64,000 nucleotides of DNA from Hydractinia symbiolongicarpus (taxonomy: Eukaryota; Cnidaria; Hydrozoa; Anthoathecata; Hydractiniidae), in NCBI RefSeq assembly GCF_029227915.1, contig NC_079880.1:14526001-14590000 (forward strand). Direction: 5' to 3'. Of this stretch, positions 25,813 through 54,312 are shown one piece after another; position 1 is the stretch's first letter; every line of letters starts with the position of its first letter. The notes beneath the pieces are model-generated. The model saw only the letters and a list, made by a program, of their open reading frames with translations, ran no database searches and was not told the origin of the DNA. The position numbers and the translations under genes were made by a program.

Positions 25813-26987
25813 TCAATACACCACACCATCAAGCCTACCATCTAAGATATTCATTTGCGCATCCTGCAGGAGATTCACATAGCATCCAAAATCCCCAGTT
25901 CCGTCAGCCTTTTTTGTCATATGCAACGTGATACCATCACTAAGCCTGTCCAGGGGTCTCCCACTACCAGGCAAAATATCGTCGGGAGAGCTCCTAAAAT
26001 CAATGAATAACGCATATCGTTTATTGAAGAATTGCTCAATGGTGACCGAGGACACCGAACATGTTGACCGTCGTGGGCACCGAACATGTTGACGATTTGC
26101 TCAAAATAATCCTTTGGGGTCATGGCATGCGAATATAACTCATTAGGTTCTCCCTCGACGGTTTTATTAATACTCTCAATATTCGGATTATAAAAGGCCT
26201 CATTGACACCGGCATAGGGCTTTACTTTTCCTGGGCCTATGAAGAGTAGTAAGACGCCCTTCAACGACCTGGCAGGAGTATCAATCTGTAGGTTGTATGA
26301 GGTATCGGCCTTCTTCATGATCACCACCTTACTTCTCAGAATCCGTTCGTAGGGTAAAGCGAGAAGGCTATATATTGACATCGTAGCGCTTGCCAGGCCC
26401 CCATGAGTGATTTTGTCAAACTCTAACTTGATTTTGGTAATTTTGTAGGTTGCATCTGCTGCTTTGGCCGTGGTAGACCACGATGCTGCCGTCCCTGCAT
26501 CTTTTATCACATCGCTGTGGGACGCAAAATGTATTACAAATTGAAGGCGGTCGTATAAACCCGCCAGATAGAAGGGTAAGTCCCTCGTTATTTCAAACAT
26601 CCTCCCCAATGGGATGTAGAATGTATTGCCATGGGCCGCAACAATCGCCTTTTCTTCATCCGTCCCTACGTGATCGCTGGCTTTTACTTGCAAAGCCCTG
26701 ATGGTCCCGTCATTAGGGTTGATACCTTCCAGAATGAAGTTGGTAAAATTTTGGTAGCCAGAGATCTTTGTATTAGTTGCCGTCAACGTCAGGTTGAATA
26801 AAAGCTTGAGACTACCTAGGAAAGTGACATCGTCTTGCCCCATGTTGGCAATATCGACGTACAGGTCTTCATTCTGGTTGATGGTTGATGGAGTACGCGA
26901 TATTTAGACGCGTTGACAGCGTCCTTTCATACCTAGGAGCTGCTTAGTTTCCGCATATGGATCTAGGATGGTTCCGAATATGCTTAT
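25813..26987 (-). pseudogene. Probable major capsid protein (double jelly-roll type), broken
   Basis: The body (26900-25917) has the style of Polinton and NCLDV-type capsid proteins, with IPLGRMFEITRDLPFYLAGL, YDRLQFVIHF and a C-terminus with YALFIDFRSSPDD and LLQDAQMNI. The probable start codon at 26987 is ATA instead of ATG. An in-frame TAA lies near 26907, and a frameshift near 26050 coincides with a 22-bp tandem duplication of the segment CACCGAACATGTTGAC. About 390 codons fits a short DJR capsid. The identification rests on pattern and position, and a structure-based search would be needed for certainty. Confidence 0.6.
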
Positions 26988-27019
26988 GTTTTATGATATA
27001 GGGAAAGTTCTAAATAAAG

Positions 27020-27580
27020 ATGCCAACTAATCCAGTATTTGATCACGATCTTCTTGAGGAGGATAAGGGTGGTGGAGGGGATGATAGGGACGATTGACCA
27101 TCAACGCAGCAACTCCCTGTAACATCAGGGACTTCAACGCCAGGACAGCGGCAGGGTGGTGCGCGTAGGCGATTGGATGTGGGTTGGAGGAACAGAATTT
27201 GGAGGGCAAGGTGGATTCTATATGATGCCGAGATTAAAAATGCAGGGAATAGGTTGAAACTGCTTGAGGAACGGAAGGCCGGAAAAGAAGGGGGGAAGTG
27301 TAATCAAAAAGAGGCGAAGGCGGACCTTGAAAAATGGATTGATTTAAAGGATTCCATCGAGGAATCGGAGAGGATACAAAAGCAACACATTTATAGCCAG
27401 CTGAGTGTCATCAAGGAAACGCTGATGTAAATTACTGCGGAAGACACGTCACTATTCAAAAAGCTAAATATACTCTTCAAAGAGCAAGGTATAACCATAA
27501 CCAGTATAGTCTCTGCTATTGGCCTGTTGATAAGCACTATCATACTATCCGTTACGGGGGGAGGGATGATTATTTTTTAA
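27020..27580 (+). pseudogene. Coiled-coil plus membrane-helix protein (conserved in element 2), two stops
   Basis: A single frame of 186 codons with in-frame TGA (27095) and TAA (27428) and no frameshift. The N-terminus is acidic (LLEEDKGGGGDDRDD). The middle is a long charged coiled coil (residues about 65-135). The end is FKEQGITITSIVSAIGLL followed by a hydrophobic helix. Element 2 has a homologue at 58299-59503 with the same FKEQGIT motif and a longer C-terminus. The start lies 32 bp from the divergent capsid gene start. Function is unknown. Confidence 0.55.
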
Positions 27581-28741
27581 GCCATATATAGGCAATGATG
27601 ATCCCCACCCCTGTTATGATCATGACAGTCTTGGTTTTCTCATGCTGGTTTTGTGGTGGTTGCTCAGGGGTATGTATAGGGGATGTAGCATGCTTGTAAG
27701 GTATAGATGGTATAGCCTGTATGGTATGGATCGGGAGTATGTATGGGAGGTGTAATAGGTGTGGTATGCTTTGGAGGTATAGAAGGCATGGTATGTATGG
27801 GAGGCGTAGTATGCCTAGATATTTAATAGTATGCTTGGGAGGTGTGGTATGCTTGGGTGATGGTTTGAGAGCCCTCTCCGTATAAATAGGCTTGTTATTT
27901 ACATCAACCTGTACCCCCACGTTTTCGTTTGCAGGTGCGATCAAAATATTGTTGTTATACCCTATAATTTTGCCTATGCGCAGGTTCATGTCGGAAGGTA
28001 GCATATTGCAACACCTTCTACAATTCGGTAATGTCATGCCCTACATTTTCTTGGCATTGTACTATGACTTCAAATTTCTGCAATAGGATCTGCCTTGCTG
28101 TGTAATTGTCCGCGCCGGACCCTAGAAGGGATGCCTTGGCCCCTGCCTGAGACCCCAGTAACAAGATCACGTAAACCCTGATACTTTCACTCAGCTTGGT
28201 CAAACCCTTCAACGTTAGGACTTGACTTGTGGGAATGATAAACTTGGCCCAATCCCCATCAACCTGGGGCCACCATCTCCCGTTTGTCAATGACGACATG
28301 ACATCATTGAATTTGTAGAAGGCATCATGGTCTGCACCATACTTGCGACATACTTGGGCGTATTCAGAGGTTGAGTAGGGGTGTTTGTACTGTTCAAACA
28401 CATCATCATAGGGCATGGGGACCTTCATTCTTGCCAGAATACGACGCATGTGGTAGTACACGTGAAATTTATAGATGGAGTTGACGAGGGGTACAGAACC
28501 TGTCAGATGCTTAGCAGAGATGCCTAAAGCCGTGCTTGCACAATGGGTAGCGAAATTCACCTAGATATTCCAGTAATCCAACGCCTGCCCTGTCCAGCTC
28601 ACACTGACAGGGTCATTCAGCAAATTGGTGGGTATTTTTATGGCATACTCGGTGAATTCAGGGAATGCCACCTCAGTATGTGAGACTGCAGACACGTACA
28701 GACACTGATGCTCCAAATTGGTTACACTAAGTTCCCATTCT
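27570..28741 (-). pseudogene. Uncharacterised virion-like protein with C-terminal membrane anchor
   Basis: It reads on the minus strand from a truncated start near 28741. Conserved segments shared with element 2 include VTNLEHQ, PTNLLNDPVSV, LDYWNI, TALGISAKH, NGRWWPQVDGDWAKF, KLSESIRVYVILLLGSQA and DNYTARQILLQKFE. A low-complexity Thr/Pro/His stretch encoded by short DNA repeats (about 27690-27870) follows, then a C-terminal hydrophobic helix (VMIITGVGIIIAYIWLKK). An in-frame TAG near 28561 replaces a CAG of element 2, and a frame change lies near 28030. It overlaps the convergent gene by 11 bp. It may be a membrane-anchored surface protein, but that is an inference from layout. Confidence 0.5.
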
Positions 28742-29171
28742 CCTCTATTACTTTTCTCAATAGCCAGGCGGAAGACAAGATTAAACTTTTTGTCCTAAAA
28801 AATGGACTCTGTAGGCTCCGTGTCAGTGACGGGTATACGGTGGTTATTAACAGACCGTTGCAAGAGCTTTTGGGCCTGCCATATGACCCCGCAAAAATTA
28901 CTACACGAAGGGAGACCACGATGCATATTACAGAACCGATGTTTACCATAGGTTGAGACTCGTTTTCTCGCAGTTGGACGAAGACGAATTCTGGCCTTGC
29001 TTCCCACGAAAGAATTGAACGCTTGGGGAGATATGTTGACCTGGAATTTCGACGCTCCTGTTTACCTTCCCCTGAAGGACCGGACTGTCTCGAGTTCATG
29101 TTAACAAACGTCTATCACCATGAGAAGAACATTACGTTCACCGGCCTAACTGTGTGCATTCTCATAGAATA
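28737..29171 (+). pseudogene. Penton/minor-capsid-like protein, 5'-deleted
   Basis: The sequence begins mid-protein (KIKLFVLKNGLC) and runs to a stop shared with element 2 (60514-61211), with frame changes near 28955 and 29080. A deletion has removed both this gene's start and that of the divergent gene, together with the shared promoter that element 2 keeps. The C-terminal layout (a short Pro-Leu word, Tyr-x-Pro-Leu, then a beta-rich end) is compatible with a jelly-roll minor capsid protein. That assignment is tentative. Confidence 0.4.
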
Positions 29172-29289
29172 AATAAGCGATATCAGCAAGCTGCACCCAA
29201 ATTTATCGAGTGCACCTGCACAAGGTGCTGATATGCAGGATGAAGGACAGGTCTTTAGATTAAAAAAGATTAAGGAAATAGAAATTTGA
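29172..29289 (+). pseudogene. Remnant of glycine-zipper membrane protein (5' part only)
   Basis: It begins where element 2 has ATG, but here the codon is ATA. The stretch KLHPNL...VFRLKKIKEIE parallels the first 45 codons of the element 2 gene at 61212-61910. The rest of the gene is missing. Confidence 0.4.
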
Positions 29290-29688
29290 CGATACTTCGC
29301 AACCCAATCAGGGTACTCCTTAAAATCAAGACTCATCGTCGGTACTGCATTGGCGTTGTACCGGTTCACTCCATGTGGGGATGTGTTTGTGGTGTTTTTA
29401 CCCTCAGGGCTACTACGAGGTCTCGTGTATGAAAGGTAGCAGCAAATGAGTAGAATAATTTAGGGTTGACAAGCTCATTCTCAAATTGTAGCATCTTGTT
29501 TATTGTGTATTTCAAATGACTGCATAGAATTACAAGGTCATTGTACATGCGCAACCACCCCCATTATATGTAATATGTTCATGGTAGCAGGACCAGCACA
29601 ACATTTTACCGCTTACCATAAATCTACGTCCGCAGGTACATCTATCATACACATCCAACATACGTTCACAGTCGTTACAATGCTCCAT
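29290..29688 (-). pseudogene. Cys-rich (zinc-ribbon-like) protein of the element, broken
   Basis: It starts at 29688 (MEHCNDCERM) with C-x2-C, C-x-C and C-x2-C groups in its first 40 residues, as in small zinc ribbons. Later parts (HTRDLVVALRVKTPQ, VPTMSLDFKEYPDWVAKY) match the element 2 gene at 62190-62960. There are several frame changes, and the 3' end is lost where it meets the opposing remnant. Function is unknown. A nucleic-acid-binding role is possible because of the Cys groups. Confidence 0.4.
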
Positions 29689-29939
29689 TTTATCTTATGA
29701 TTATAAGGCATTAAGGCGATCCCATAGGTCTTGAATTCTCTGCTTATTATACTTCTTCCTCTCTGATTCTTGTACCATGGCCAACACCGTTAGCGGCAGG
29801 GAGATACTAATGCCGGCTATAAATGTCATGACTACTACAGTTCCAAAGCTATTGAATTTTGATTGGACGCACATTTATTATGGTATCTTACAACCATGTT
29901 GTAAGATGACCCATTAAGTTCACATGTTGTTGCGCATGT

Positions 29940-30681
29940 CTCGTTACACATATTTGAGCACTTCGGGATCCTTTTCAACGGCCTCGTTACACATGTCTTG
30001 CGTTTTGAACCGGTCCGGTAGCCTAGTTAACTAAGCTTTTTTCTTCGAGTTGATAAAAAGAGTTTCTCTCAAACTAAAGCTTAGACGCGAACGAATGACT
30101 CAGCGGAAACCCCGAGTTAAATCGGACAATGTGACTAATCGCTTTGGAGGCCATTTTAATTTATCTGTGAGTTGTTTACCAAGCTTGGCCACATCTTACT
30201 GTGGTAAAAACTTTATAGTTTACTAATGTTTGTTAGGGTGAGTGAAACCACTCGCTAGAATATTCGGATGAAAAGGGCTTTCCCCAACATGGACCACGTG
30301 AGCAAAGAACAATAGAATTAGCCAATCAAAAAGCGCAACCAGATTTTGGCCGCAGAAAAATCGTTTGAGACCCAGCGTAATTTTTCCGACCTTAACTACT
30401 CCGATTTCCCGGTGGTAAGAAACATTACGCTGGGTCTCTTGGCTACCGGTCCGGTACATACTGGAGCACCCAGGGATATTTTTCAACAACTTTGTTACAC
30501 ATGTCTTGCGCCCTGAGATGATTCGGCACATACTTGAATAGATGGGATGTTTTTCAACAACTTTGTTACACATGTCCTGCGTCTTGAGTTGATCTGGGAC
30601 ATGCTGAAGTAGCCAGGGCTGCTTTTTGAAAAAAAATGTCTTGCGTTTTGAAAAAAGTAATTTATTATAGTATTTCAACAA
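29940..30681 (-). pseudogene. KTQ-x-MC repeat protein, interrupted by an insertion
   Basis: On the minus strand, repeated units of about 23-30 residues contain VPDxFKTQxMC and a following VVEKxP word (for example HVPDQLKTQDMCNKVVEKHP). Element 2 has an intact short relative at 62962-63210 in the same place beside the right TIR. The gene is split by a 424-bp insertion (30021-30444) and has frame changes. Ankyrin-like helical packing is possible, but no named domain is claimed. Confidence 0.5.
30021..30444. mobile_element. 424-bp insertion with 12-bp target duplication
   Basis: The word ACCGGTCCGGTA flanks the insert (30009-30020 and 30445-30456). Dropping one copy plus the insert rejoins the flanking repeat-protein frame, which supports a real insertion. 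A perfect 15-bp inverted repeat, GAGACCCAGCGTAAT, lies inside at 30367-30381 and 30424-30438. The element type is unknown. Confidence 0.65.
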
Positions 30682-30709
30682 AGTCCGAAGATTACAGAAT
30701 AAGTTTTGA

Positions 30710-30887
30710 ATTCCCCTCTTTACTGCGCATGCGTTGATTGATAGGAAATTCCCCTACTCATTTTTGTACGATATGTCCTTGAATTTCCATAGCTCAATAT
30801 GGTATGGTGCTGGATGGTACTGGATTTGTTGTGACGTCACTGTTTACGCGCACGCGACCGTGCTAGAACATACATTTCTCTGTCTCT
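30710..30887 (-). repeat. Right TIR of element 1
   Basis: Reverse complement of the left TIR with about 10% mismatches. It ends TGTCTCT and is followed by the duplicated CGGTT. It contains a CRE-type octamer at 30832-30839. Confidence 0.85.
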
Positions 30888-30892
30888 CGGTT

Positions 30893-33000
30893 GAGTGGGA
30901 CATTAATGCAAAGGCTCCCATAAAGTAAATGAAAATAAATAGATGCATTTCAAATGAATTTCAACTATTTAGTTTCGCGAGATGAAGAAATGCCTGCAGC
31001 AAACGTTGTAGCGTTTGTACGACAGACTAACTTTCCACGGGTTATGATTAATCTCTCATATTAACAATGTACGCGATTTTATAGTATGAAAGGGACAACA
31101 CGAAATAGCAAATGCGATATATTTTTATCGATTTTGATGTGACAGACTAAAGACTATTTTCTTGAACATCTTTTCTGCTGGAAGCACCTATGTTTTGATC
31201 GTCATTTTATTCCTGCTTGTCTTGAATTCTGTTCACCTACCACCCTCAAATACGTTAATCTCAAAACGATCATAACATTTACAGTATTGAACAAGAACAA
31301 CAACATTCGCATCTACGTTGTAAAAATCAAAAAATTCAGTCACTTTTCCTTCGCCATATAGAAATGGTTTACTATTTCGGATTTAATCCGGGGTACGCTA
31401 CTGATATAAAATAAAAAAATAAAAGCGATCTACATAGACGTTACATTACATAGACGATATACCCCCGTGAAGCGACAAGCCCAACGTCAAAACTTAAAGT
31501 TTTAGCAACGTTAATAATTACAGATGAATTCTCTTAGTCCCCTATTAGAATTTCAGCCACTTTACCGACGAGCAAAGTAATAACTTTTGCCGCTTGACGA
31601 GATGGCGATCGGATTTTCATAAAAGTAGATTGTTTACCCGCTTTTCACTTAATCTTAGCACTTCTTATATATGCAAATCAGACAAAAAAAAAGATTTTCT
31701 TAAATGAGTGTTTGGAGATTGACTGGTTTGGAACTGGGAGCTTAAAGCGAGTGCTCTATCGATAAACTAGCGACCTTAAAACAACTTTATTTTAGGTACA
31801 AAAAAGCAACAAAACTTTCGATATTTTTAACCTCGGTGCCTAAACTAGAGGTTGGAAATGTTTTCTCAATGAATGCGAAATTCCAAAAAACAACAGAAAT
31901 TGTAAATCAAATTAAATGTTACAATCAAAACATGACTAATACAAAATTAAATAATTGCTAGCTAATTATATATAGTAAATATTGAGCGTGCATGTTTTTT
32001 AAAGCAATGTAACTTTACATCTGGTGCAAAGTTACTAGTTCACAAAGTTTCAAAGCTCGTAAAAAAAAATTGCTGAAACGGCACTTAACCAATCCTTACC
32101 TACCATTCAGAAAACATAATTATTCGGCTCAAATCAGAAAAAGAAATTCTTCCATAAATGAGTATAAATCATTAACCACACGATAAGAAACTAATGCAAA
32201 AATCAATGTCTGTTAATTTCATTTGTTGCTTCTTCTAAACTCGAGATTTTTAGCACAACTTTAACAAAATGGTTGCTTAAAAAACGAAAATGGATGGAAA
32301 TACGGCAAAAGATTTTTTTTAGTTCAGCCATGTTCTTTGATGATCAATAACATGCAAACAAACAAAAAATAGGAACATTAACACTTCATGTATAATAAAA
32401 TATAAAACTTTAAAGGCGTGCAATAAATATGACTGAAGTTAATTTAAAATTCGCGCCAACTAAAAAATAACACCAACGGAGAAGTCCTTAGAAATAGATA
32501 ACCGCTGAAACAACAAAACAACAAGAAAGGGTCTGTTTCGTCCTAAAACATTCTTATCACATGACACTTTTTATTACAGCATTTGATTGCGTCAGTGTTT
32601 TCAAGAACATGCAATAAAATAGAAACTCAATTTAACTTGCGATAGTAGTGCGTTGTTACATATTTAAGCGAATTTTTTCTGGAGGGGTCATACATAATTA
32701 ACGTCCCGAGCGAGGGAGGGAGGGGGAGTGTGGCGGTAATCAATTTATGTTTTAGGATTGGGGAAGTGTATGGCACAATTTACATTCAATATATACCTTT
32801 AATTATGATTGGGGTAATGCATCCCATATGATTACGTAGGATACATGCCATAGTTTACTACTCTTCTAACTGCTCAGTTTGTGTCATACAGAATGACACG
32901 AATAGAGGGGGAATGGGGTGCTAAATCTAGACGTTTTAGAGGGGACGTTCCTTATTATGACCTTGAACACAATCATCAATGGTTGATCCATCGCAATGAA
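30893..33000. other. Intergenic between element 1 and PFK, no gene seen
   Basis: AT-rich, short chance ORFs only. A purine-rich GAGGGAGGGAGGGGGAG tract lies at about 32713-32730. Confidence 0.5.
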
Positions 33001-33002
33001 TT

Positions 33003-33021
33003 TTTATTATTAACTTTTATT
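33003..33021 (-). terminator. Candidate PFK polyadenylation signals
   Basis: Two AATAAA words on the minus strand (33003-33008 and 33016-33021) lie about 150 nt after the PFK stop codon. Confidence 0.5.
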
Positions 33022-33169
33022 GAATATAACATTTACGCCTATCCTGTGTTGCGCTAAATCTAGCTAACCTAAAATACTTCTATATATTACTTCCTAGAAA
33101 GATTACCGCAAACATCACCCCCGCGACTAGTCTCACGATGAGAAGGAACCACCATCACCGCGGTCAGTA

Positions 33170-50818
<17,649 letters not shown>

Positions 50819-51598
50819 GGGTGCATCCACGTCATCGGAGAAAGCTGAATCGGAATTAGTTGTTCGGCGTCTAGATCTTGGAGCAATAGCAGCCTGACGA
50901 TTAACAAAAACCATGACTTTTTGATAAAGATAAGACGCAATGCTGACAACGTACCACAACATCTTGGTAAGTTTGTTTTGTGACTGTTTATTGTTAATTT
51001 TATATTCTAAAGAGGAATACAATAAACATAAAAAAATCTATACAGTGCTGTTTAATCTATACAGACCTTTTTTAATATACAGAACATAGTAGGCACAAAA
51101 GCAAAAATGAGGTCTTTTTCAGTCCATTTATTTGCATAAAGATATTGCTAGGACCTGAAATAAATCTATGAATCAGAAGGTATCAATCAACACTTCATAA
51201 TCAGGGTGTCCAGTCAATATTAAATCTTTATTTTCCTAATTTTTGACATTTTCTTCACTTTTATTTTTTATTTTCACCAGTTATACTTGCAGATTCTTGC
51301 TGATTTAAAGTGTGATAATGTTGAATCTCTTCGTGAAATGCAAAATGAGCTTTTAGAGAGTGTTCATTCTTGCACATAATATAATATATATGTCATATAT
51401 ATGACATATATATATATGTCATATATATATGTCTTAATTATTAGTCATGTTGTTATTAGTAGCATGAACTTGACATCTGGATAAGTAGAGTAGGTGATGA
51501 AAATAAACAACTCTTTGAATGCATATTAGCAAACAAAGTTTGTGGTGGGGAAGGTCATGGTAAAATATACTATTTTTAGATCCAATCCATCAGGAGAC

Positions 51599-51599
<1 letters not shown>

Positions 51600-51639
<40 letters not shown>

Positions 51640-51985
51640 GTGCATATTTTACATGGGTAGCCTCACAAATATCGAGAAATATACCCTGTCTGTGAGTATT
51701 TAATGCTCATTTTGAGCTACGCAGACCCAATTAGGGCCCGCGCTCTACTAGACAACTCCTGGCAACACCCAACGGCCCACAGTGTGCCATCTTCCCAATT
51801 TCCCTCACATGGCTTGGGTTAACCCGGGGCTATGGTAACATTCACTCGCCCATGTTGAATCGTGGTCAAGAGGAATCGAACCTGGTCTCCCGCACAGAGT
51901 ACAAGAGCTATAACCACTAATCTATGGCGCCACCCTAACCACTAATCTACGGCGCCACCCTAACCACTAATCTACGGCGCCACCC
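51600..51985 (-). mobile_element. tRNA-derived SINE, copy 2, with (GATA)n tail
   Basis: A (GATA)n run (51600-51638) forms the 3' tail on the minus strand. The tRNA-like head with a B-box-like word is at about 51868-51985. The head end is tripled: three copies of a 24-bp unit containing ACCACTAATCTACGGCG. The body matches copy 1 at 10839-11165. Confidence 0.75.
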
Positions 51986-51989
51986 GAAG

Positions 51990-54260
51990 ACTGTCTATAC
52001 ACCTCAGTATCCCTGGTATTGGTGGGTAATAATTCTCTTGTAGATGTTTTAAAAATCTTGACATCCATAAAATTTTTCTTGCACCCCTCATTTATTCCTA
52101 GCATCCTTGTGTCCAATTGAGTTTAAAAAACTTAAAGAAAACTGAGAAAGTTTATTCAGATTTTGCCTGTCCCATACAAAGTAAAGAAACCTTTTACCTC
52201 TTTCATATATTTCTACAGTTTACTGTTATGGCACAGACTTGAATAAAGAATAATGACCATCTACCCACCCACAATTCATCATCACAGAAAATCATGAAAA
52301 CATGAAGACCGACCTTTCACAGGATATAAAGTAATTATTGAACATATCCTAAATAGGGGTTTATTATGTATATATATATATGTATATATATATCAACTAA
52401 ACAACTATTCAGTCAATTGCACAACAAAAAATACAGCTACAACTAGATTTAAAATTTGTTATTAAAAACTATTCCAAGAGAATAGTGGATGCTCAGTGGT
52501 GCACTTACCTACGCTGACCACTAATTTGTGGCATTCACATACTTGCATGCCCCCCAAAACAGTATGTGAATGCCATACATCTTGCTGAAAAAATGAAAGG
52601 CAGACTTTGGCTTGATTATATTATGTATAGCTAGCCCCTCTGAAAAATTATACAATTAGCCAAAACACATTAGGGCTGTACTTCTTCTGTTTAGAAAAAT
52701 ACAAGTAATTTTATCTAGCTAATTACGTTTATTGTGTTTATTATTATGTAAGCTGTTAGTTATAATGTATTAATTGAACTTATTATTCCCTTGCCTGTGT
52801 TTAAAAAATAGCAAGTTAGCCTATAGCTGGCTAAGTAAAATTTTGTTTAAGAAACTTTTTTCAGTGCATATATTTAGACATTTGACAGACAGTTAATCAT
52901 ATAATAATATTAAGCTCAAACGCGCGACCACCTGATGTCTAAACTCTGGAACCCACCACCTCGATGACTTTATGTGGCTTCATTTCGTTTGCCACGATAT
53001 GATACAGGAATCGAAAAACCAAAGTATATTATTTATCATTATCAAAATAAAACCAAAACCAATAAATTACTTTCACCAGGCAAATAAATAAAAAAAATAT
53101 ATTTGAATCTTATTCGAATTTGACGTGCATCAGGTCACTTTACTATTATTTCGTGTTCTGTTTATATCAGGTATCCGATTCCATGGCTGATGTGTAAACA
53201 TCGAAAGCCCCTTCGGCTTTAACACCCAAAGAAGAATAAATGAACATATTCCCCGTCCTGCGCCCAGCGGACAGAAACAATAAGAATGCTAAATACCACT
53301 AAGTTTCATTGTTCATCTTCTCTGATACCATAAAAATTTGTTGAGCTAAAACATGTTGTCCTCAGTGGTACTGCATTGTTAATAAATTTTTCTTTAAATA
53401 ATTAATTTGTTGTGAGTTCTTATTTATTTCCCTTTTTTTCCCATCCCATGCAAAATGTGTAGGAATAAAAAAAAATTACTTTAGCGTAAACCTAAAAATG
53501 AAAACTCAGTTTCTTGCGCTGCGTAAACTTTGTATTTTGCAGTTACGTTTCAGCTAATGTCAAACATTTCCAGGCAAACGTTATTACTTAGTTTTTCCAT
53601 AAGATAACTGGCAGCTTGGGAGGTTAGGAAATAATGTTCGTGATAATGACCAGTGAGTTGTTTTATTGTCACAGTGAATTGATTTCTTTTCTAACGATTA
53701 TCCTTTGAGCTCTTTAAGTTGTCTAGACACGTGACATTCATAGACACAAAAACTTATCACGCAATTTAGTTTTTACATGGGTCTATTCTGTTTCGTTTTA
53801 AACAAGCACCAAACTTACCATTAGGTTAAAGAAACTCTGAAACTGTGGAAACAAAGTTTTATTATGACACCTTCGTTGCAGTTCACAAAACGTAGCATAT
53901 CTGTTGTCCATGTCCCAAGGACTTCTTTTTAACTTTTATTAGTAAAGTTAGAAAAGACGCTGAGAATGAAATTGTAGGTTTTCATATTATTAGAAAGAAT
54001 TTTTCTCAAATAATTGTTGTTGTTGAGACACTCAAAAACCCAGATGTTATAATCGGTAATCAAAAAAGAAGGTTTCTCCAGCTTTTCCAGGTCACATCTT
54101 GAACTTTTACAATTTAGCAAAAGTACTTTCCATGTGTTTTGCATATGTCACCAAAGTGTACATCGTAATTAGTGAGGAGTTTAAACATGCGTATCTCACC
54201 GTATCAATAAGAGACATCAGTTCAACTCCGGTCGTTGTAAACATATCCTAAGTCAACCCG
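51990..54260. other. PFK upstream region, no gene resolved
   Basis: A PFK first exon and promoter should lie in or above this region if transcription starts upstream of the coding exon, but I could not place them. Alternating TA tracts occur near 51371-51430 and 52367-52392. Confidence 0.35.
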
Positions 54261-54312
54261 GGTTGTTGCTGTTGTTGCTGTTGTTGTTGTTGTTGTTATT
54301 GTTGTTGTTGTT
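54261..54312. repeat. (TTG)n microsatellite
   Basis: About 17 GTT/GCT triplets in a row with three interruptions. Confidence 0.9.

Larger units (their letters stand above)
18941..30887. mobile_element. Polinton/Maverick-type element 1 (11.9 kb, degenerate)
   Basis: The element is bounded by imperfect TIRs starting AGAGAYAGAGAAATG and flanked by the 5-bp duplication CGGTT (18936-18940 and 30888-30892). Inside lie broken genes for protein-primed polymerase B, retroviral-type integrase, a probable double-jelly-roll major capsid protein, two BRO-like proteins and uncharacterised membrane or coiled-coil proteins. The size, the polymerase-integrase-capsid combination and the 5-bp duplication are those of Polintons (Mavericks), virus-like integrated DNA elements. 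No packaging ATPase or maturation protease was recognised. Frameshifts, stops, nested insertions and roughly 10% TIR divergence mark it as old and inactive. Confidence 0.88.
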
